NCBI GenBank assembly: GCA_027924645.1
Contig: BSBN01001687.1
Span: 7,192,001-7,256,000 of the forward strand
Source of the DNA: Cunninghamia lanceolata
Lineage: Eukaryota; Streptophyta; Pinopsida; Cupressales; Cupressaceae
DNA length: 64,000 nt
Direction of reading: 5' to 3'
The position numbers and the translations under genes were made by a program. Under the pieces are notes generated by a model that saw nothing but the letters and a program-made list of their open reading frames with translations, was not told where the DNA came from and searched no databases. Position 1 is the stretch's first letter; the number at the start of each line of letters is the position of its first letter. Positions 10,731 to 23,000 of the stretch are shown here, piece after piece.

Positions 10731-13160
10731 ATGGACGACCAGCAAGAGCTCCTGCACCAGTATGTATCAAAGTTTTTCCATTTGTGTGAATTTATTGCTT
10801 CGTATGTGTCATAAATAGGTCAGGGCTACCAACTGCACATAAGATTAGGGTAAGTGCAGTTGAGTGACATAAAGTCATGTTTGGCAAAACAAGTCGCAGT
10901 TGGGCACGAGTTCATCGCGTATGGCTAGAGAGATGCGTAGTTGGTAGAAAAATAGGGTTTACGGGTCATGCATGCACATTTGGTAGAAAGTGATCATGTA
11001 TGAATAGCAGCGGCTCACATATGTCAAAACTAGTCGCATATGAGTGACAACAAGTCGCGTATGAAAGATCAAATCGCATATGCAAAAGGATAAGTCATGT
11101 TTGGTTAAATCAAGCCATAGTTGGTCAAAATAACATCTTTTTAGGTTTTTGCTAGAAAAAGATCATGAATATTAAGTCGGTTGAATGATTTAAGGTCTGT
11201 TTTGTGACCATTGTTATCATGAGAGGTACACCCATCTGATTTGAGATTAGTATGACAACTGGATGCGAAGGAGCACTTATTCCTGGATATCGTCGGTTTG
11301 GGTCATGTATCGCAGCTTGAGCTAGTGCGAGCACATAGAACATTGATGACGACGGTGGTAGAGCTCCTTTCTATTCCTGACTGGTGAGGTGACTATCACA
11401 TTGGAGGATGTATGGTGCATTTTGCAGATTCTGATCGAGGGTGAGTGAGTGGACTATGATCCAGATCTTGGCCCAGCTGCCTTTCGACAATTATTTGGGA
11501 CCTTAGATATAGGCATGGAGGACTATGAGATTCCTATGTGGAGGATGAGGGAGACGTGTGATCGGCTGTAGAGGGTTGTGGTTGCGATTATTAGATTTTT
11601 GGTTCCAGATTGACGAGCATGAGGATTCTTGATAGGATGGGGTATGGTCATGGAGCACATGTTTGAGTATGGCATGAGATACACATGGGGTCCTTGTGTA
11701 CTGGGACAACTATATCACTATCTACATGATTACATGTATATGTTTGGGTCCAGCATGTCAGCGGGAGTCACACTTTTGCATGCTTGGGCATATGAGCACA
11801 TAGCAGTGATGAGGCCATTAGGTGTGAGATAGAGGATGCTAGGACAACTGTAGGCACACATTTATGGAGGGGCTACGACATATCGGCAGCTTCATGCACT
11901 GGTTTAATGGAGACGATCTTTGGATGAGCTTGATCTATTCACCTAGAGACCATGGCTTGACTACGAGAGCTAGGAGGATGATGTAACAGAGTTACTATTT
12001 GTGCGGCAGCCACGATATCTGTTTAGGCGTACTATATATGTGATAGAGAGATACTTGCCAGAGAGAGTACTATGGTAGTTCAGATTACCTCAGGGTGAGC
12101 CAGTCGGAGATGTCATTTTTGGACAGACACGGAGGGAGATACCGGATTGGGGACGTGAGATTGTGGTGGATGTAGCCTTGGCAGAGATAGAGGCATTACA
12201 ACCAGTTGTATAGGACTAGATTATGGGGCCAGTGGATCTAGGCATGACTGCGGAGTATGATGCTTATTGGGTAACTCATAGGCCTACACGAATGACGAGG
12301 CCAGGAGAGATGGGGGAGGTAGCAGTGTTTGCACCTCGATGGGAAGGAGTTAGGAGACAAAGACAACCTCCACGAGTGCAGGCGGTAGTAGCAGCCATAT
12401 TGGAAGCAGCAGTGGTAGCCCCAGGATAGGGACAGATACATGGATAGGTACCTAGAGTGGTACAGATATAGCCACCATAGTAGTGGGTGGCGGCAGTAGG
12501 AGGTGGTGGAGATGGAGATGACAGAGAGGCCTAGTTGCGGAGACAGCTACAACGAGAGATAGGGCAGAGGATTAGACTGGAGGTGCGATATCGATGCCTT
12601 GGGATAGACAGGGATAGAGTCATAGTTGCCATGATATAGGCTTGGGGACAGGTGCAGGCCTATCAGACACAGGTTGCACAGCTACAGGCACAGGCACAAC
12701 AGGTAGCACAGGCTGCGCCTGATGATGGGGCTATGGTTAGGGTTACAATAGAGTGAGATGCAGCTCTACAGAGAGCATAGGCTATGACTGTGGAGAGGGA
12801 TACCACTTTCTAGAGGATACAACAGGTGATTGTGGAGAGGGACGCAACGAGGGCTGCTCTCGGCACAGACCAGGCCATAGTGTTCTTAGCGACAGAGTTG
12901 GCTAGAGTACAAGGTGAGGTAGGGAGAGCTCATGGAGAGGCAGAGTATTACCATGGACTATACCATGGAGTTGTTCTAGTGGATCAGAGGCAGTCAAGTT
13001 ACCGGAGCAAGTCAGGTGCTTCGTCTCTTGACAGATAGGTGGATCACGATCAGTGGGATTAGTTATGGGGCCACCGCAACATAGAGGGATAGGTGGAGAT
13101 AGAGGCAGAGATCAGGGAGAGGGCTCCTCAAGCAGTGCCACCAGACACTAGGGCTAGGCC
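10731..13160 (+). pseudogene. plant mobile domain (PMD) protein gene, decayed
   Basis: A short first exon (ATG at 10,731 or an earlier start) reaches a donor-like GTATGT at about 10,759. An intron-like stretch with repeats follows, and coding similarity resumes at about 11,200. Signature PMD segments are VTITLEDV (about 11,390-11,415), then DLGPAAFRQLFG, RYTWGPCVLGQLYHYLHD and AGVTLLHAWAYEHI (about 11,660-11,800), then the LFVRQPRYLFRRTIYVIERY end. A Pro/Gln/Arg-rich linker and a Gln-rich coiled coil (about 12,540-13,000) follow. Many in-frame TAG codons, mostly at Gln positions, plus frameshifts make it non-functional. PMD proteins (MAIN/MAIL relatives) act in transcriptional silencing and meristem maintenance and are often carried by transposons. 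This copy is probably TE-borne. Confidence 0.7.
10840..11125 (+). repeat. dispersed AAGTCGCATATG-type minisatellite
   Basis: About a dozen degenerate copies of a 12-14 bp word (AAGTCGCATATG, AAGTCATGTTTGG, AGTCGCAGTTGG and similar) at 15-30 bp intervals. They lie inside the probable first intron of the PMD pseudogene. The reverse complement of the same word (CAAATGCGACTT) recurs at 59.9-60.15 and 61.1-61.2 kb. Confidence 0.55.
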
Positions 13161-15341
13161 TACTTGTATTAGTGTATCAATTTTGTATTATTTTGAGGCC
13201 TGCGTGCCTATATGTATGCATTATTTTGTACATAGTTATTCTTTTGTATATAGATGAGACACTTGTATGTTGACCCAAATGATTATATATGTGTATATGA
13301 TGATAGACGCTTTTGATGTTGACACATAGTTGCTATTGTTATGGATGCATGTATGTTATGGATATTGATTATGTTTGCCTTTTTGATGGTGAGATGCATG
13401 TTAGTTATATGTATGGATACTTCTGATTATGATTTGATGATATGAAGATGACTTTGGAATGCAAATGCTTATAATGCTTTGATGATACATGTTTATAAAT
13501 GATATGCATGATGGTCAACTGCTAATGTAAATACTATATCAACATGAGTGAAATATTGACATGTCTAACACACTTGTTTTACAGGATAAAGCAGAGAAGG
13601 ATGAAGAGGATGAAGACAGAAGAATAATAGACTTGATCAATCCTTGTGAGAGCTATGGGTCTTATTACAGTAGATGAATAGTGGATGCAGCATTTGACAA
13701 TGATTGCTCACAAATCTATGAGATTTGTAATCCTTATGTTTGATATAGCATATGGATATTATGCACCAATGTATAATTACCAAAGTGACAAGGTATCCAA
13801 TGCAAAACAACATAATACAACCTTGTCTAACGTATGAGGTCAAGATGTTGATCCAACATACACAAGATATGAATATTAGCTGATGTGAGATGGACTTCAA
13901 CTCTGCAAACAATGGTTTGAACTTATTTCCACTAAACATAATAAAACCTTGTTGGTTATATGTATGAGAAATAGTCTTAGCATAGAACATTCTTAGATGC
14001 AAAAGAGAATTGATATGGAAGATGCTAGTCCCAACACGGAAAATATATCATATGCGTAGTAGGAGAATAAGAACATCCCACAAACACAACATACGAAAGC
14101 AAATGACCATGCCCCAGTCTATACTTCATCGCAACATACTAAGATATGATAGATCAAGGTAGTCTAGATTAGGTGTTAGAAAGGGACAAAAGATAAACCA
14201 AAAGATAAAACAAACGATATAGTCATCATGTTCTCTTGCCAAAAGTAAGGTGCTCTTGGATGGATTAGATATAAAAATGTTGGCTAAAGGCATGCGGACA
14301 AATACCTTTGGTTTATTCCTGATTTGATAAGTGCTTAAGCTATCGTGACCTGCATAGTTTGGTTTCTGCTTGAGTTAGTCAAAGAGAAGAAAAATGGTAG
14401 AAGTGAAGAAAAGAGATGGGATGGAAGAATGGGTCATCTGTGCTTGCGTATTGGATACTTCTTTCATATTCCAGACTACCTACATACCCTGTATCCATGA
14501 GATCAAAGCACAGTACAATGATGATGAGACATGATGATATGTAGTTCTGGGTGTTTATTGAGGATGTGGGAGATAGATAATAGAAGAATGTGAGATGAAT
14601 GAGGATGATGATTGGTGAAGATTAGAAGAAGGATGAAAGATGGAAATGGTCTATCGCCTATGCCTGAATTTGAGTACTTCCTTCATATCCCAGATTACCT
14701 ACATACCCTATATCCACGGGATCAAGGATTTTAATGATAGAGATGAGATGTAGTTCTAATGATGAGTTATTGATGATGATAATGAAGGTGGATGGATTGC
14801 TTGGGTTATGGATTGATTGGGATTGATTGGATGTTTGATGATGTATGATCTTATTGATGGGATGACATGGATTGGATTGGTTTGATGGATTTGGTGTAGT
14901 GCCAAACGATGATGCTTAAAAATATTTGCTCCAAAGACCAGACGCAAACAAGTGCCCCTAGTATGGGTTGAACTTATTATGGATAATGAAAGGCAGGGTG
15001 ATAACCTACACCTAGAGGGATATCGATCAAAATGACATAGCAACTCTAACAATTTCCAGACTCATAGTAGCAATAAGCATAGGGGTGGAAAAGGAAATGG
15101 TCTTGTTTAATGGATAGTTAGGCTTGTAATGGAGATAAATGAAAGTGTATATAATGCGGGCAAGGCTTATAATGGATAATGGATAGCAAATGAAGACTAA
15201 GTAGATGATAAAAGCTGACTCTACACATAGCACCTATTTACCAGGTTTTCACTATGGTACTTATCCAAGGCGCTTGTTTACCAGGTTTTCACCAGAGGAC
15301 GGATTATTTATCTTTACTTCTTTTTTTGGACATTATGAGGA
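13161..15341. other. non-coding DNA between the PMD remnant and the integrase of element E
   Basis: 13,161-14,400 shows nothing I recognise. Direct repeats at about 14,403-14,530 and 14,640-14,760 share the core CTACCTACATACCCT followed by ATCCA and GATCAA. At 15,236-15,295 are two copies of TTTACCAGGTTTTCAC. A pyrimidine run (about 15,310-15,328; purine-rich on the minus strand) lies just beyond the pol stop of E and could be its polypurine tract. The 3' LTR of E should lie here, but I could not delimit it. Confidence 0.4.
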
Positions 15342-18300
15342 TCAAGAATAAAACTTATTCAGATGAATGCTGTTGATGGGTTCCTCTAGAGGGATGCCTT
15401 TAGGTTTTGTGAGAGTATAAGTTCCTAGTCCATAGACTGATGTGATCACATATGGCCCCAACCAATTAGGTTCAAATTTGCCTTTCTGCTCACGATCTTG
15501 TTGATTCTTCTGATTCTCTTTAAGGACAAGGTTGCCTACCTAAAATCTTCTTTCTCTGATCCTCTTGTTGTAACTATGGTGAAGACAATTTTGGTAAACT
15601 TGGAGATGATTGAGTGCCGTGAGATGTCATTCATCCAATAGCTCTAGATCATTTAACCTGGATACTCTATATTCTTCATTAGAAATAGGATGTTGTAAAG
15701 ATACTCTTAGGGAGGAGATCTCAACCTTTATAGGTAGGATAGCTTTAGTGCCATATATAAGAGCATAAGGTGTAGCACCAGTAGGAGTTTTGACACTTGT
15801 TCGATAAGCCCATAAGGCTGGATTAAGTTGTAAAAGCTAATCACGGCCAACTTCATTGATTGTCTTCTTAAGGATCTTGATGATGGTTTTATTAGAAGCC
15901 TCAACTTGACTGTTACTTTGAGGATAGTAAGGCGTTGAGAACTGACGTTGGATATGGAATTTGCCGCATAAATCATAGACTTACTATTTCTTGAAGGGAC
16001 ACCCATTGTCTGTTACAATAGCCTATGGGATTCCATAGCGACAAATAATGTGATGTAGAATGAACTTGGATATTTGCTTGCTGGTGATGTAGGTCATTGG
16101 TATGGCTTCTACCCACTTTGTGAAATACTTAGTGGCAGTGATGATAAACTTATGACCATTAGATGAGGTGGGATAGATTTTGCCTATGAGGTTGAGTCCC
16201 CACTGCGAAAAGGGCCAAGGTGTAGTAACAGGTTGTAACTCATGTGCTGGAGCATGTATCAGGTCCCCATGTTTCTGACATTGTAGACAATGCTTAGCAA
16301 ATTTCTATGCATCTGGCTCCATTGTTGGCCAATAGTATCCAGCTCTTAAAAGTTTCTTAACAAGACTAGGGCCAGCAGAATGTGAACCACAGACACCTTC
16401 ATGTACCTCATGTAAAGAAATGTTTGCTTCCTCTGAGTCAAGACATCTAAGAAGGATACCATCGAGGCTCTTGCGATATAGGGTTTCCCCAAGGATAGTG
16501 TAATGAGAGGCTTGGTGAATGAAAGTTTTGCGTTGGGTTTTAGATAGTTGGAATGGGAGGGTATCATGGCGAAGATACTCGTATATATCCTCATACCAAG
16601 GAGAATTAGGACCAACAAGTTCGCTACAAGCTCAGATTGCGGAACTTCAAAAGCAGGTATCAATAATTGTTCAACCAAGAACTTGCACCTATGTGTATTA
16701 GATGACATGCTTAAGAGAGAACCAATAGTGGCCATAGCATTTGTTTCCTTGTTGTTGACCCGAGGAATTTGCTCAAATGTGATCCTAGAGAAGTATTTCT
16801 TGAAATCATCTATGACCATCAACTTGTATGGGAGAAGCTTTTCATCTTTGGTTTGATATTCATCCATAACTTGTCTGATAACCAATTGAGAATCTCTAAA
16901 GACTTGCAACTATGTGATGGCCCATTTTATAGCCATGTGTAGGCCTATGATTAATGCTTCATACTCGGCAATGTTGTTTGTACAAGGGAAGGCAATTCTC
17001 TATGACTTTGGTATACAATCTCCCTGAGGTGTAATGAAATAAATTCCAGCTTCAGATCCATGTTGTGTATATGATCCATCAAAGTATAGCTGCCAAACAA
17101 CTGAAGGGTATAAATTGAATAGTTCTTCATCAGGAAATTCTGGATAGATAGGATGGACATCTATCATTGGTGCTTCTGCTAGTTGATCCATGATTACTTG
17201 TCCTTTGATAGCTTTTTGATCCACATACTCAATGTCAAATTCACTTAGGATCATGACTCAATTTGCTAACCTCCCTGTAAGTACAGCTTTAGAGAGAAGA
17301 TATTTAAGAGGATCAAACTTAGATATGAGCTTTGTTGTTTGGTTTAACATATAATGTCACAACTTTTGAGAAGCAAACACTACTGCTAAACATGCTTTTT
17401 CCATGGTTGTGTAGTTAATCTCATAACCGACAAGGGTTCTGCTGATGTAGTAGATGACCTGTTCTTTACCTGATTCATCATGTTGAGCCAAAAGAGCACC
17501 CAAGGCTGCTGTTGTTGAAGAGATGTATAAAAGCAATGGTTGATCAGGTACCGGCAGTACCAGCACGGGAGGGTTGGCTAGATATTCTTTTATTTTTTGA
17601 AAGTCTTGTTGACATTTATCATCCCATTTGAAAGGTTCTCCCTTCCGAAGAAGATGTTGAAATGGATGGCATTTATCTGCTAACTATGCTATGAATCTTT
17701 GGATAGATTGCAATTTGCCCTGTAAACTGCGAAGCTATTTGAAATTGGATGGGGGAGGCATTTCCATTATAGATTTTACCTTGTCAGGATCCACTTCTGC
17801 ATCTCGTCGGGATACAATATAACCTAACAGCTTTCCAGATGTTACCCCAAACACACATTTCTTTGGATTTGATCTGACTTGATATTTCTCCAATCTGTCA
17901 AAAATTTGTTCCAGTACTTGTAAATGGCCTTCTCTAATTTTGGATTTTCCCAAGATGTCATCCACATAGTCCCCCATTATGGTATGAAAAAGGTCATGGA
18001 ATATAATTGTCATGGCTCGCTGATAGGTTGGTCATGTGTTCTTAAAACCAAAAGGCATGACAACCCAGCAACAGGTACCCCATGGACATATAAAGGAAGT
18101 CTTGTGTTGATCTTCTTCTACAATTCTGATCTGATTATATCCATTAATGATAGCATTTCATGTCCTACGGTAAGGTCCACAATTGTATCTATGCGTGGTA
18201 ATGGGAAGTCATCTTTAGGACAAGCTTTGTTAGGATCTCTAAAATCGGTAAAATAATAGATATGACCTTCAGACTTTGAGACTGGTGCTAAGTTGGAAAC

Positions 18301-18488
18301 CCATTATGTATAGTCAATTGACCTTATAAACTTTGCATCTAACAATTTCTAAATTTTTGCCTTGACAACAAGTGCTATTTGAGGATGCATCTTTCGAAGC
18401 TTTTGCCTTACTAGTTTTGCATTTGGAGATACAACTAGATGATGTACAACCAGTGAAGGATTGAAGCCTGGCATATCTGCATAAGTCT
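15342..18488 (-). pseudogene. Tat-lineage Ty3/gypsy pol, C-terminal part: RT, RNase H, aRNH, integrase
   Basis: Second half of pol of element E, read leftwards. RT: TYADMPGFNPSLVVHHL at the right edge, DYVDD near 17,970, NPKKCVFGVTSGKLLG near 17,830. RNase H: IYYISRTLVGYE near 17,440. Archaeal-type RNase H: LYFDGSYTQHG near 17,065, NIAEYEALI near 16,960, RDSQLVIRQV near 16,890; the last catalytic Asp seems lost (NKETNAMA where NKEADALA is usual). Integrase: QWGLNLIGK near 16,200, where the first catalytic Asp is Asn, VTDNG near 16,010, QVEASNK, and a C-terminal GPYVIT near 15,460. RT, RNase H, aRNH, IN is the usual order in plant Tat elements. Stops and frameshifts throughout. It is cut at 18,488 by element B and continues at 54,902. 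Confidence 0.85.
18484..18488. other. left target-site duplication of element B (AGTCT)
   Basis: AGTCT abuts the left end of B. AGTCC abuts its right end (54,902-54,906). One transition separates them. Removing B and one copy restores an uninterrupted frame of E: ...KRIVNFTWT joined to YADMPGFNP. Confidence 0.85.
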
Positions 18489-18508
18489 TATTGTGTGGTT
18501 ACACAACA
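18489..18508. other. terminal hairpin of the LTR
   Basis: In the intact copies (33,356 and 46,878) the first 20 bases are TGTTGTGTGGTTACACAACA, a perfect 8-bp inverted repeat around GGTT. This copy has one change (G to A at its second base). All three LTRs of the family keep it. Confidence 0.7.
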
Positions 18509-18799
18509 CACCCCATTTTTCCTTAGCAAAATAGGGACCCAACTTTTTGCTTCTGCTTGCTTGCTTTCTTGCTTTAGGCGATTTGGTAAAATTCAGTCAT
18601 GTATGTCACCTTTGTTTAGGTATGTGCATCACAAGGAGAGGTCAGTTCCAAGTTAGCATTTGCCACCACAAGCCTCATAATTGGAAAGAGTACAAAATTC
18701 TAAGCAGGTTTGCCTTTTTGATCACCCTGATATTGTTTAAGGATAGAAAGTTATGTTGAATCAAAGATCAGTGAACCTGGATATTTCCCATAGGGGTCA

Positions 18800-19560
18800 T
18801 TTCTAAATATCAGTCACATTCGTTAACATGGCCCTGACTTAGAAAATCACCCAATGTCCATTAGATCCCCTATACGTGAATGTCAAACTTAAATAAGGAT
18901 GAATATCTACCCATCATAAATTTCATATATTTGTAGAGGGGTCATATTTCCTAATATCCGTCATCTTACAAAATATCACCCTTTCACGAATATCACCCTA
19001 CACCAATATGACTATGACATCATTCAGTTCCAACAAATAAAGCAGATCACCCTAGTGATGATGTAATCATTTCACATGACCCATGAAGGGTGATATATCC
19101 TAACATTTGTCATATTTCTCAATATGACGATGACATCACCATAACCTGATAACAAGAGAAGATAGATGGCATGATACTATCATCATGATCTATCCCCAAA
19201 GGAGGTCATGTTTTGAAATATCCCTGACCCTAGAAAAATGACCATGATGTCATCTTTCACAAATAATTTGTTGAAGTCCATATGATGATGATGTTACCCC
19301 TGTATTCTCGAGTGAGGAGGATATTTGTGGTTATTAAAAGACCCAGATATTTTTGAATATCCATTATCTTTAACTTTATGACCCGATCTTGCTTAGTAGT
19401 CAAAGGTTGACCATATCCCCTTGATTTTTAGTGAATGATTATCCCGCGCAGGAGGGGGTCATATTTTCTGTTAGGGTCATATTTTCAAATATCCCTGTTC
19501 TTTGAAAGATCACCCTCTGGCATTCAATGCGAGCCCAAAGGTAGATGGAGCCCCGTCGGT
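18800..19560. repeat. U3 repeat field: ATGACATCA and GGTCATATTT words
   Basis: TGACATCA/TGATGTCA-like octamers (close to the bZIP site TGACGTCA) and GGTCATATTT..AATATCC words alternate many times. Matching fields occur at 47,190-47,950 and, more diverged, at 33,650-34,300. The field lies upstream of the ORF's own TATA-like box, as expected for an enhancer, though no function is shown. Confidence 0.5.
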
Positions 19561-19566
19561 TTCAAA

Positions 19567-19573
19567 TATAAAT
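19567..19573 (+). promoter_or_regulatory. TATA-like box for the LTR ORF
   Basis: TATAAAT about 490 bp upstream of the ORF ATG and about 290 bp upstream of the splice donor. It is conserved at 47,951-47,957 in the 3' LTR but not obvious in copy B'. It could drive an ORF transcript separate from the genomic RNA. Confidence 0.4.
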
Positions 19574-19858
19574 CCAACACTTGGCAGCATCTATGAACTT
19601 CATGCAGATGATCAACAGATTCAATCAAAATGACACATACGCCCTAATTTATCCTATTGATCAGTTTAAAAGTAAATTTAGGGATTATTTACATTTACCC
19701 TGCAATAATTGAAATTTATAGAGCTTTGAAAGTCAACACCTTACAGTCATCTACCTACAGAATGTGACACTCAATGTAACGGAATGAAACAGACGATACT
19801 ACATATCTGCATTTCCCCATTATCAGTCATATAACAAAAGGGGAAAAGCAAATATCAG

Positions 19859-20050
19859 GTAAGTAAATTAAAACCCTCTCCGTTGTCGTTTACTAAAAAT
19901 CACCAAGTAAAATAGTTCTTTATTAGGTTAATCTGCATGATGATGCATGAAATAAATTGAAATGTTGAATAGTAACTACGAAATGCATGATATCTTTGAG
20001 CTTCCCCATACAAACACCCTAGAGTAAGAAATGCATATTTCTATTGCAAG
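19859..20050 (+). other. candidate 5'-UTR intron of the LTR ORF
   Basis: Donor CAG|GTAAGT at 19,859. The acceptor TTTCTATTGCAG of the 3' LTR copy is mutated here to TTGCAAG. The equivalent pairs are 34,674-34,857 (CAG|GTAAGT...ATTGCAG) and 48,238-48,428 (donor decayed to GTAAAT). Each ends 5-6 bases before the ORF ATG, at the same place in all three LTRs. Confidence 0.6.
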
Positions 20051-20055
20051 ATCTA

Positions 20056-23000
20056 ATGGAGGTTAGTAAGAATAGATCTGACTCCGAGTTCTTGAAACCC
20101 ATGTTTGTACAGCCTAAGGGAGTAGGATTCAGATATGGCGTGATAAATGATACACATCAAGGGAAAACATAGTTGGATGCATGGACAAGGAGATTAGACA
20201 ATGAAATTGATAATCCCATACTAGATAGGATATTCACAACTGGTATGTGGCACGCCGCAAGATTTCCATATGCAATGGAGGCCACTAGCTAGTGGTGGAA
20301 TGTGCTAGAAATTATAACCCCGAGAATAGAGGATTGGAAAAGCATGGTAGAGTGTATGCATACTTCTCGATCAAGGGCATCATTGTTGCATTCAATCTGC
20401 CTATGGGGAATAAAGTGGTTAGTGTAAGCCTAAATAGACTGGAGAAAGAGTATAATAATAATAAGAAAGAAGCTAGGAAATCATGTACCAATGGAGGGCC
20501 AAGAACAGTACATACATAGCTTCTACTAAGTTACCCGTTTACTTGTACAAATTTGACTTTGATGAGGAGTATTAGTATATGCTTGCCCTGTTAAGCAAGA
20601 TGACCGGAAGACAACGTGTTGGGAACTTTGAAAATTGGATGTATGGGATCATCCAGACGGTGCTGTATTCATAAAACAAGCCTCTCTGGGCCAAGATCAT
20701 CAGTGTTTGTTTAGATGAAGGGATGAGAAGGCTGGATGGCAAAGCTTGTATATTCCATATGACCTCTTATGTCGTGTATGCCTATGCTTTCTGGGGGACA
20801 TTTAATGCCTTGCAAATAGTGGGCAAGGTTGGAAACAACACTGGTGATGTAAACATATGGGATCATTACCCACAATTACAGAGGAGAGCATACCTCCAAG
20901 ATTATAAACTGGTAAATGACTCATTTTCAATGCATTTAGTCAGAACCATGGAGGAGGATAGAACCAAGAGATTGAGAATGGAGGATCAAGCCATTATCTA
21001 TAAGCATGGGGCTTGGTTTATCCAATTCCCCACCTTCTCATACATAAGAATAGAAGGATTTGAGGGGCAACCTCTCATGTTGCCAAGATATCCCACTGAT
21101 AGAGTCATCTTGATGGAATTTGTTACACAAGTATCAACCTCATTTGAAGCTCACTTGGAGCAGAAAATGATTCCTCCTGTGTTGCTCCCAGTGTACATGG
21201 GATGGTATATATGCCCTGACAAACAGAGTATTAAAGATGCCATTGGAGGGTTGAAGCCCATGCACCTGTAGCCATTTTCTATAGCTAGGTCATATGACCT
21301 ATATGGAATAATGCAGAAGTTATTAGGGAAACAAATACATAAAAAACATCTTGAAGATTATTGGAATGATTGTAATTATGAAGCAGAGGTTAGAAGAACT
21401 TATCAAAGGCTCACTCTTAACTAGATCCAGACTTTTGACTACATTCAAGTGCCTGCACAATTGCATGATGATGACATAAAGATAATGTCTAATGAGTATG
21501 AGGATAAAAAGGTGTATAATGACACCATCTCAGCTCCTGATCTAGCACAGCCAGAGGAAACCTTGTTGAATCAAATAATGCAAAAGTTCATCCAACTGAC
21601 ATAGAGTTGGGTAAGTGCTTAGGTCAATAAATTGAAGAAGGGTATGGCCCTCACTGTTGATAATAAAAAGAAAAGACAAGAGTTGTCAGAAGAAGAATGT
21701 GATGACTTTCTCATTGAAAAGAGGATATCTAATGGAGAAAGATTACCTACTAAGGAACAAAATCCACCAAGCAAGGGCAAGAGGGTTGATCATGTGCAGC
21801 AAGGGGTGATTATTAAAAGACTTCCATCAAAAGGTGATGGGGCATCAACATCTGCACCTGCATCCACATCACAACAATCCCCTGATAAATAGAAAGGCAA
21901 GAGGGTAATAAAGCTTGTTCTTGAAGATATAGAGGAACAAGTAGAGGATAAGCCATTACAAGATGAACCAGAGGAAGAGAATCCCTTGGAAGAAGAGCGG
22001 TTGGATAAGGGGCCTAAGGATGATGATTTACTAATAACAAGAAAGAAAAGAAAAAAAGTGCAACAAACACCACCACCAAAGAAGCAAAGGACAACAATGA
22101 GGGGAAATAACAACACTGACCCTATCATATTAAGAGGTGTAGGTGGTTTAACTTTTATGACAGAACTACAGCATGATGTCCCCATTCTTGACATTATTCA
22201 ATTTAAAACTGAGAAGGTAGAGGAGCAAGTGGTTTAACTTTTATGAGGGAACTATAGCATGATGTCCCCACTCTTGACATTATTCAATTTAAAACTGAGA
22301 AGGCAAAGGAGCAGGTGAAAGAGATGCATATGGGTGGTAAAGAGTCCCCCTTTCCACTTGATAACACTGTTGAGTTGTCTGATGATGAAGTAGTTCAGGA
22401 TGTGGCTGCTCGGCGTATGGAGACCTTAATAGCTAATACTAGGATGACTCTTCATGGGACCCCATTGGCCCAGAAGATGACTAGTCAAATAGAAGATAGA
22501 ATGGATGAATTGGAGCAGGGTAATCCTGAAGAGGTAGCCCAATAGATAGGGCTGACCAATCTGATAGAGTAGGTTACTAGTCCTGCAGGGATAGATTTAA
22601 CTTATCAGGGTGATATGAACCTGAATAAAGACAATGATCAACCTTTGAAGCTTGAAAAGGCTGAAAATACAATGCATACAGAAGCTGGTGATATGACACC
22701 CAATCAAAATAGAGATTAGGGTAATGCACCTATAGAATAAGAAAAGTCAGGGGCATAGCTTCAGAGTAAGGGTGATCAAGAGATACCCGATAAGGATGCT
22801 GATCAGGATCAAAGTGTTTCATCACCTCATGTTGAAGGAGATAATCAAGGAAATAATCCAAGAGTAGAAGAGAAATTTGGTGAGAAAGAATCAAGCTTGG
22901 GAGAAGCTAGCACATTTATGGCTAAGGAACAAAGTCTGACACATGATGGAGGCCCAGAGAAGGAGATAGAAAATGTGACTAAGGGTGATCAGGGTGATCC

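Noticed and set aside
21790..22194. Minus-strand ORFs opposite the LTR ORFs (also 23,820; 37,947; 41,325; 50,833)
   Set aside because: They are Ser/Leu/Phe-rich mirror frames of Lys/Glu-rich coding sequence on the plus strand.
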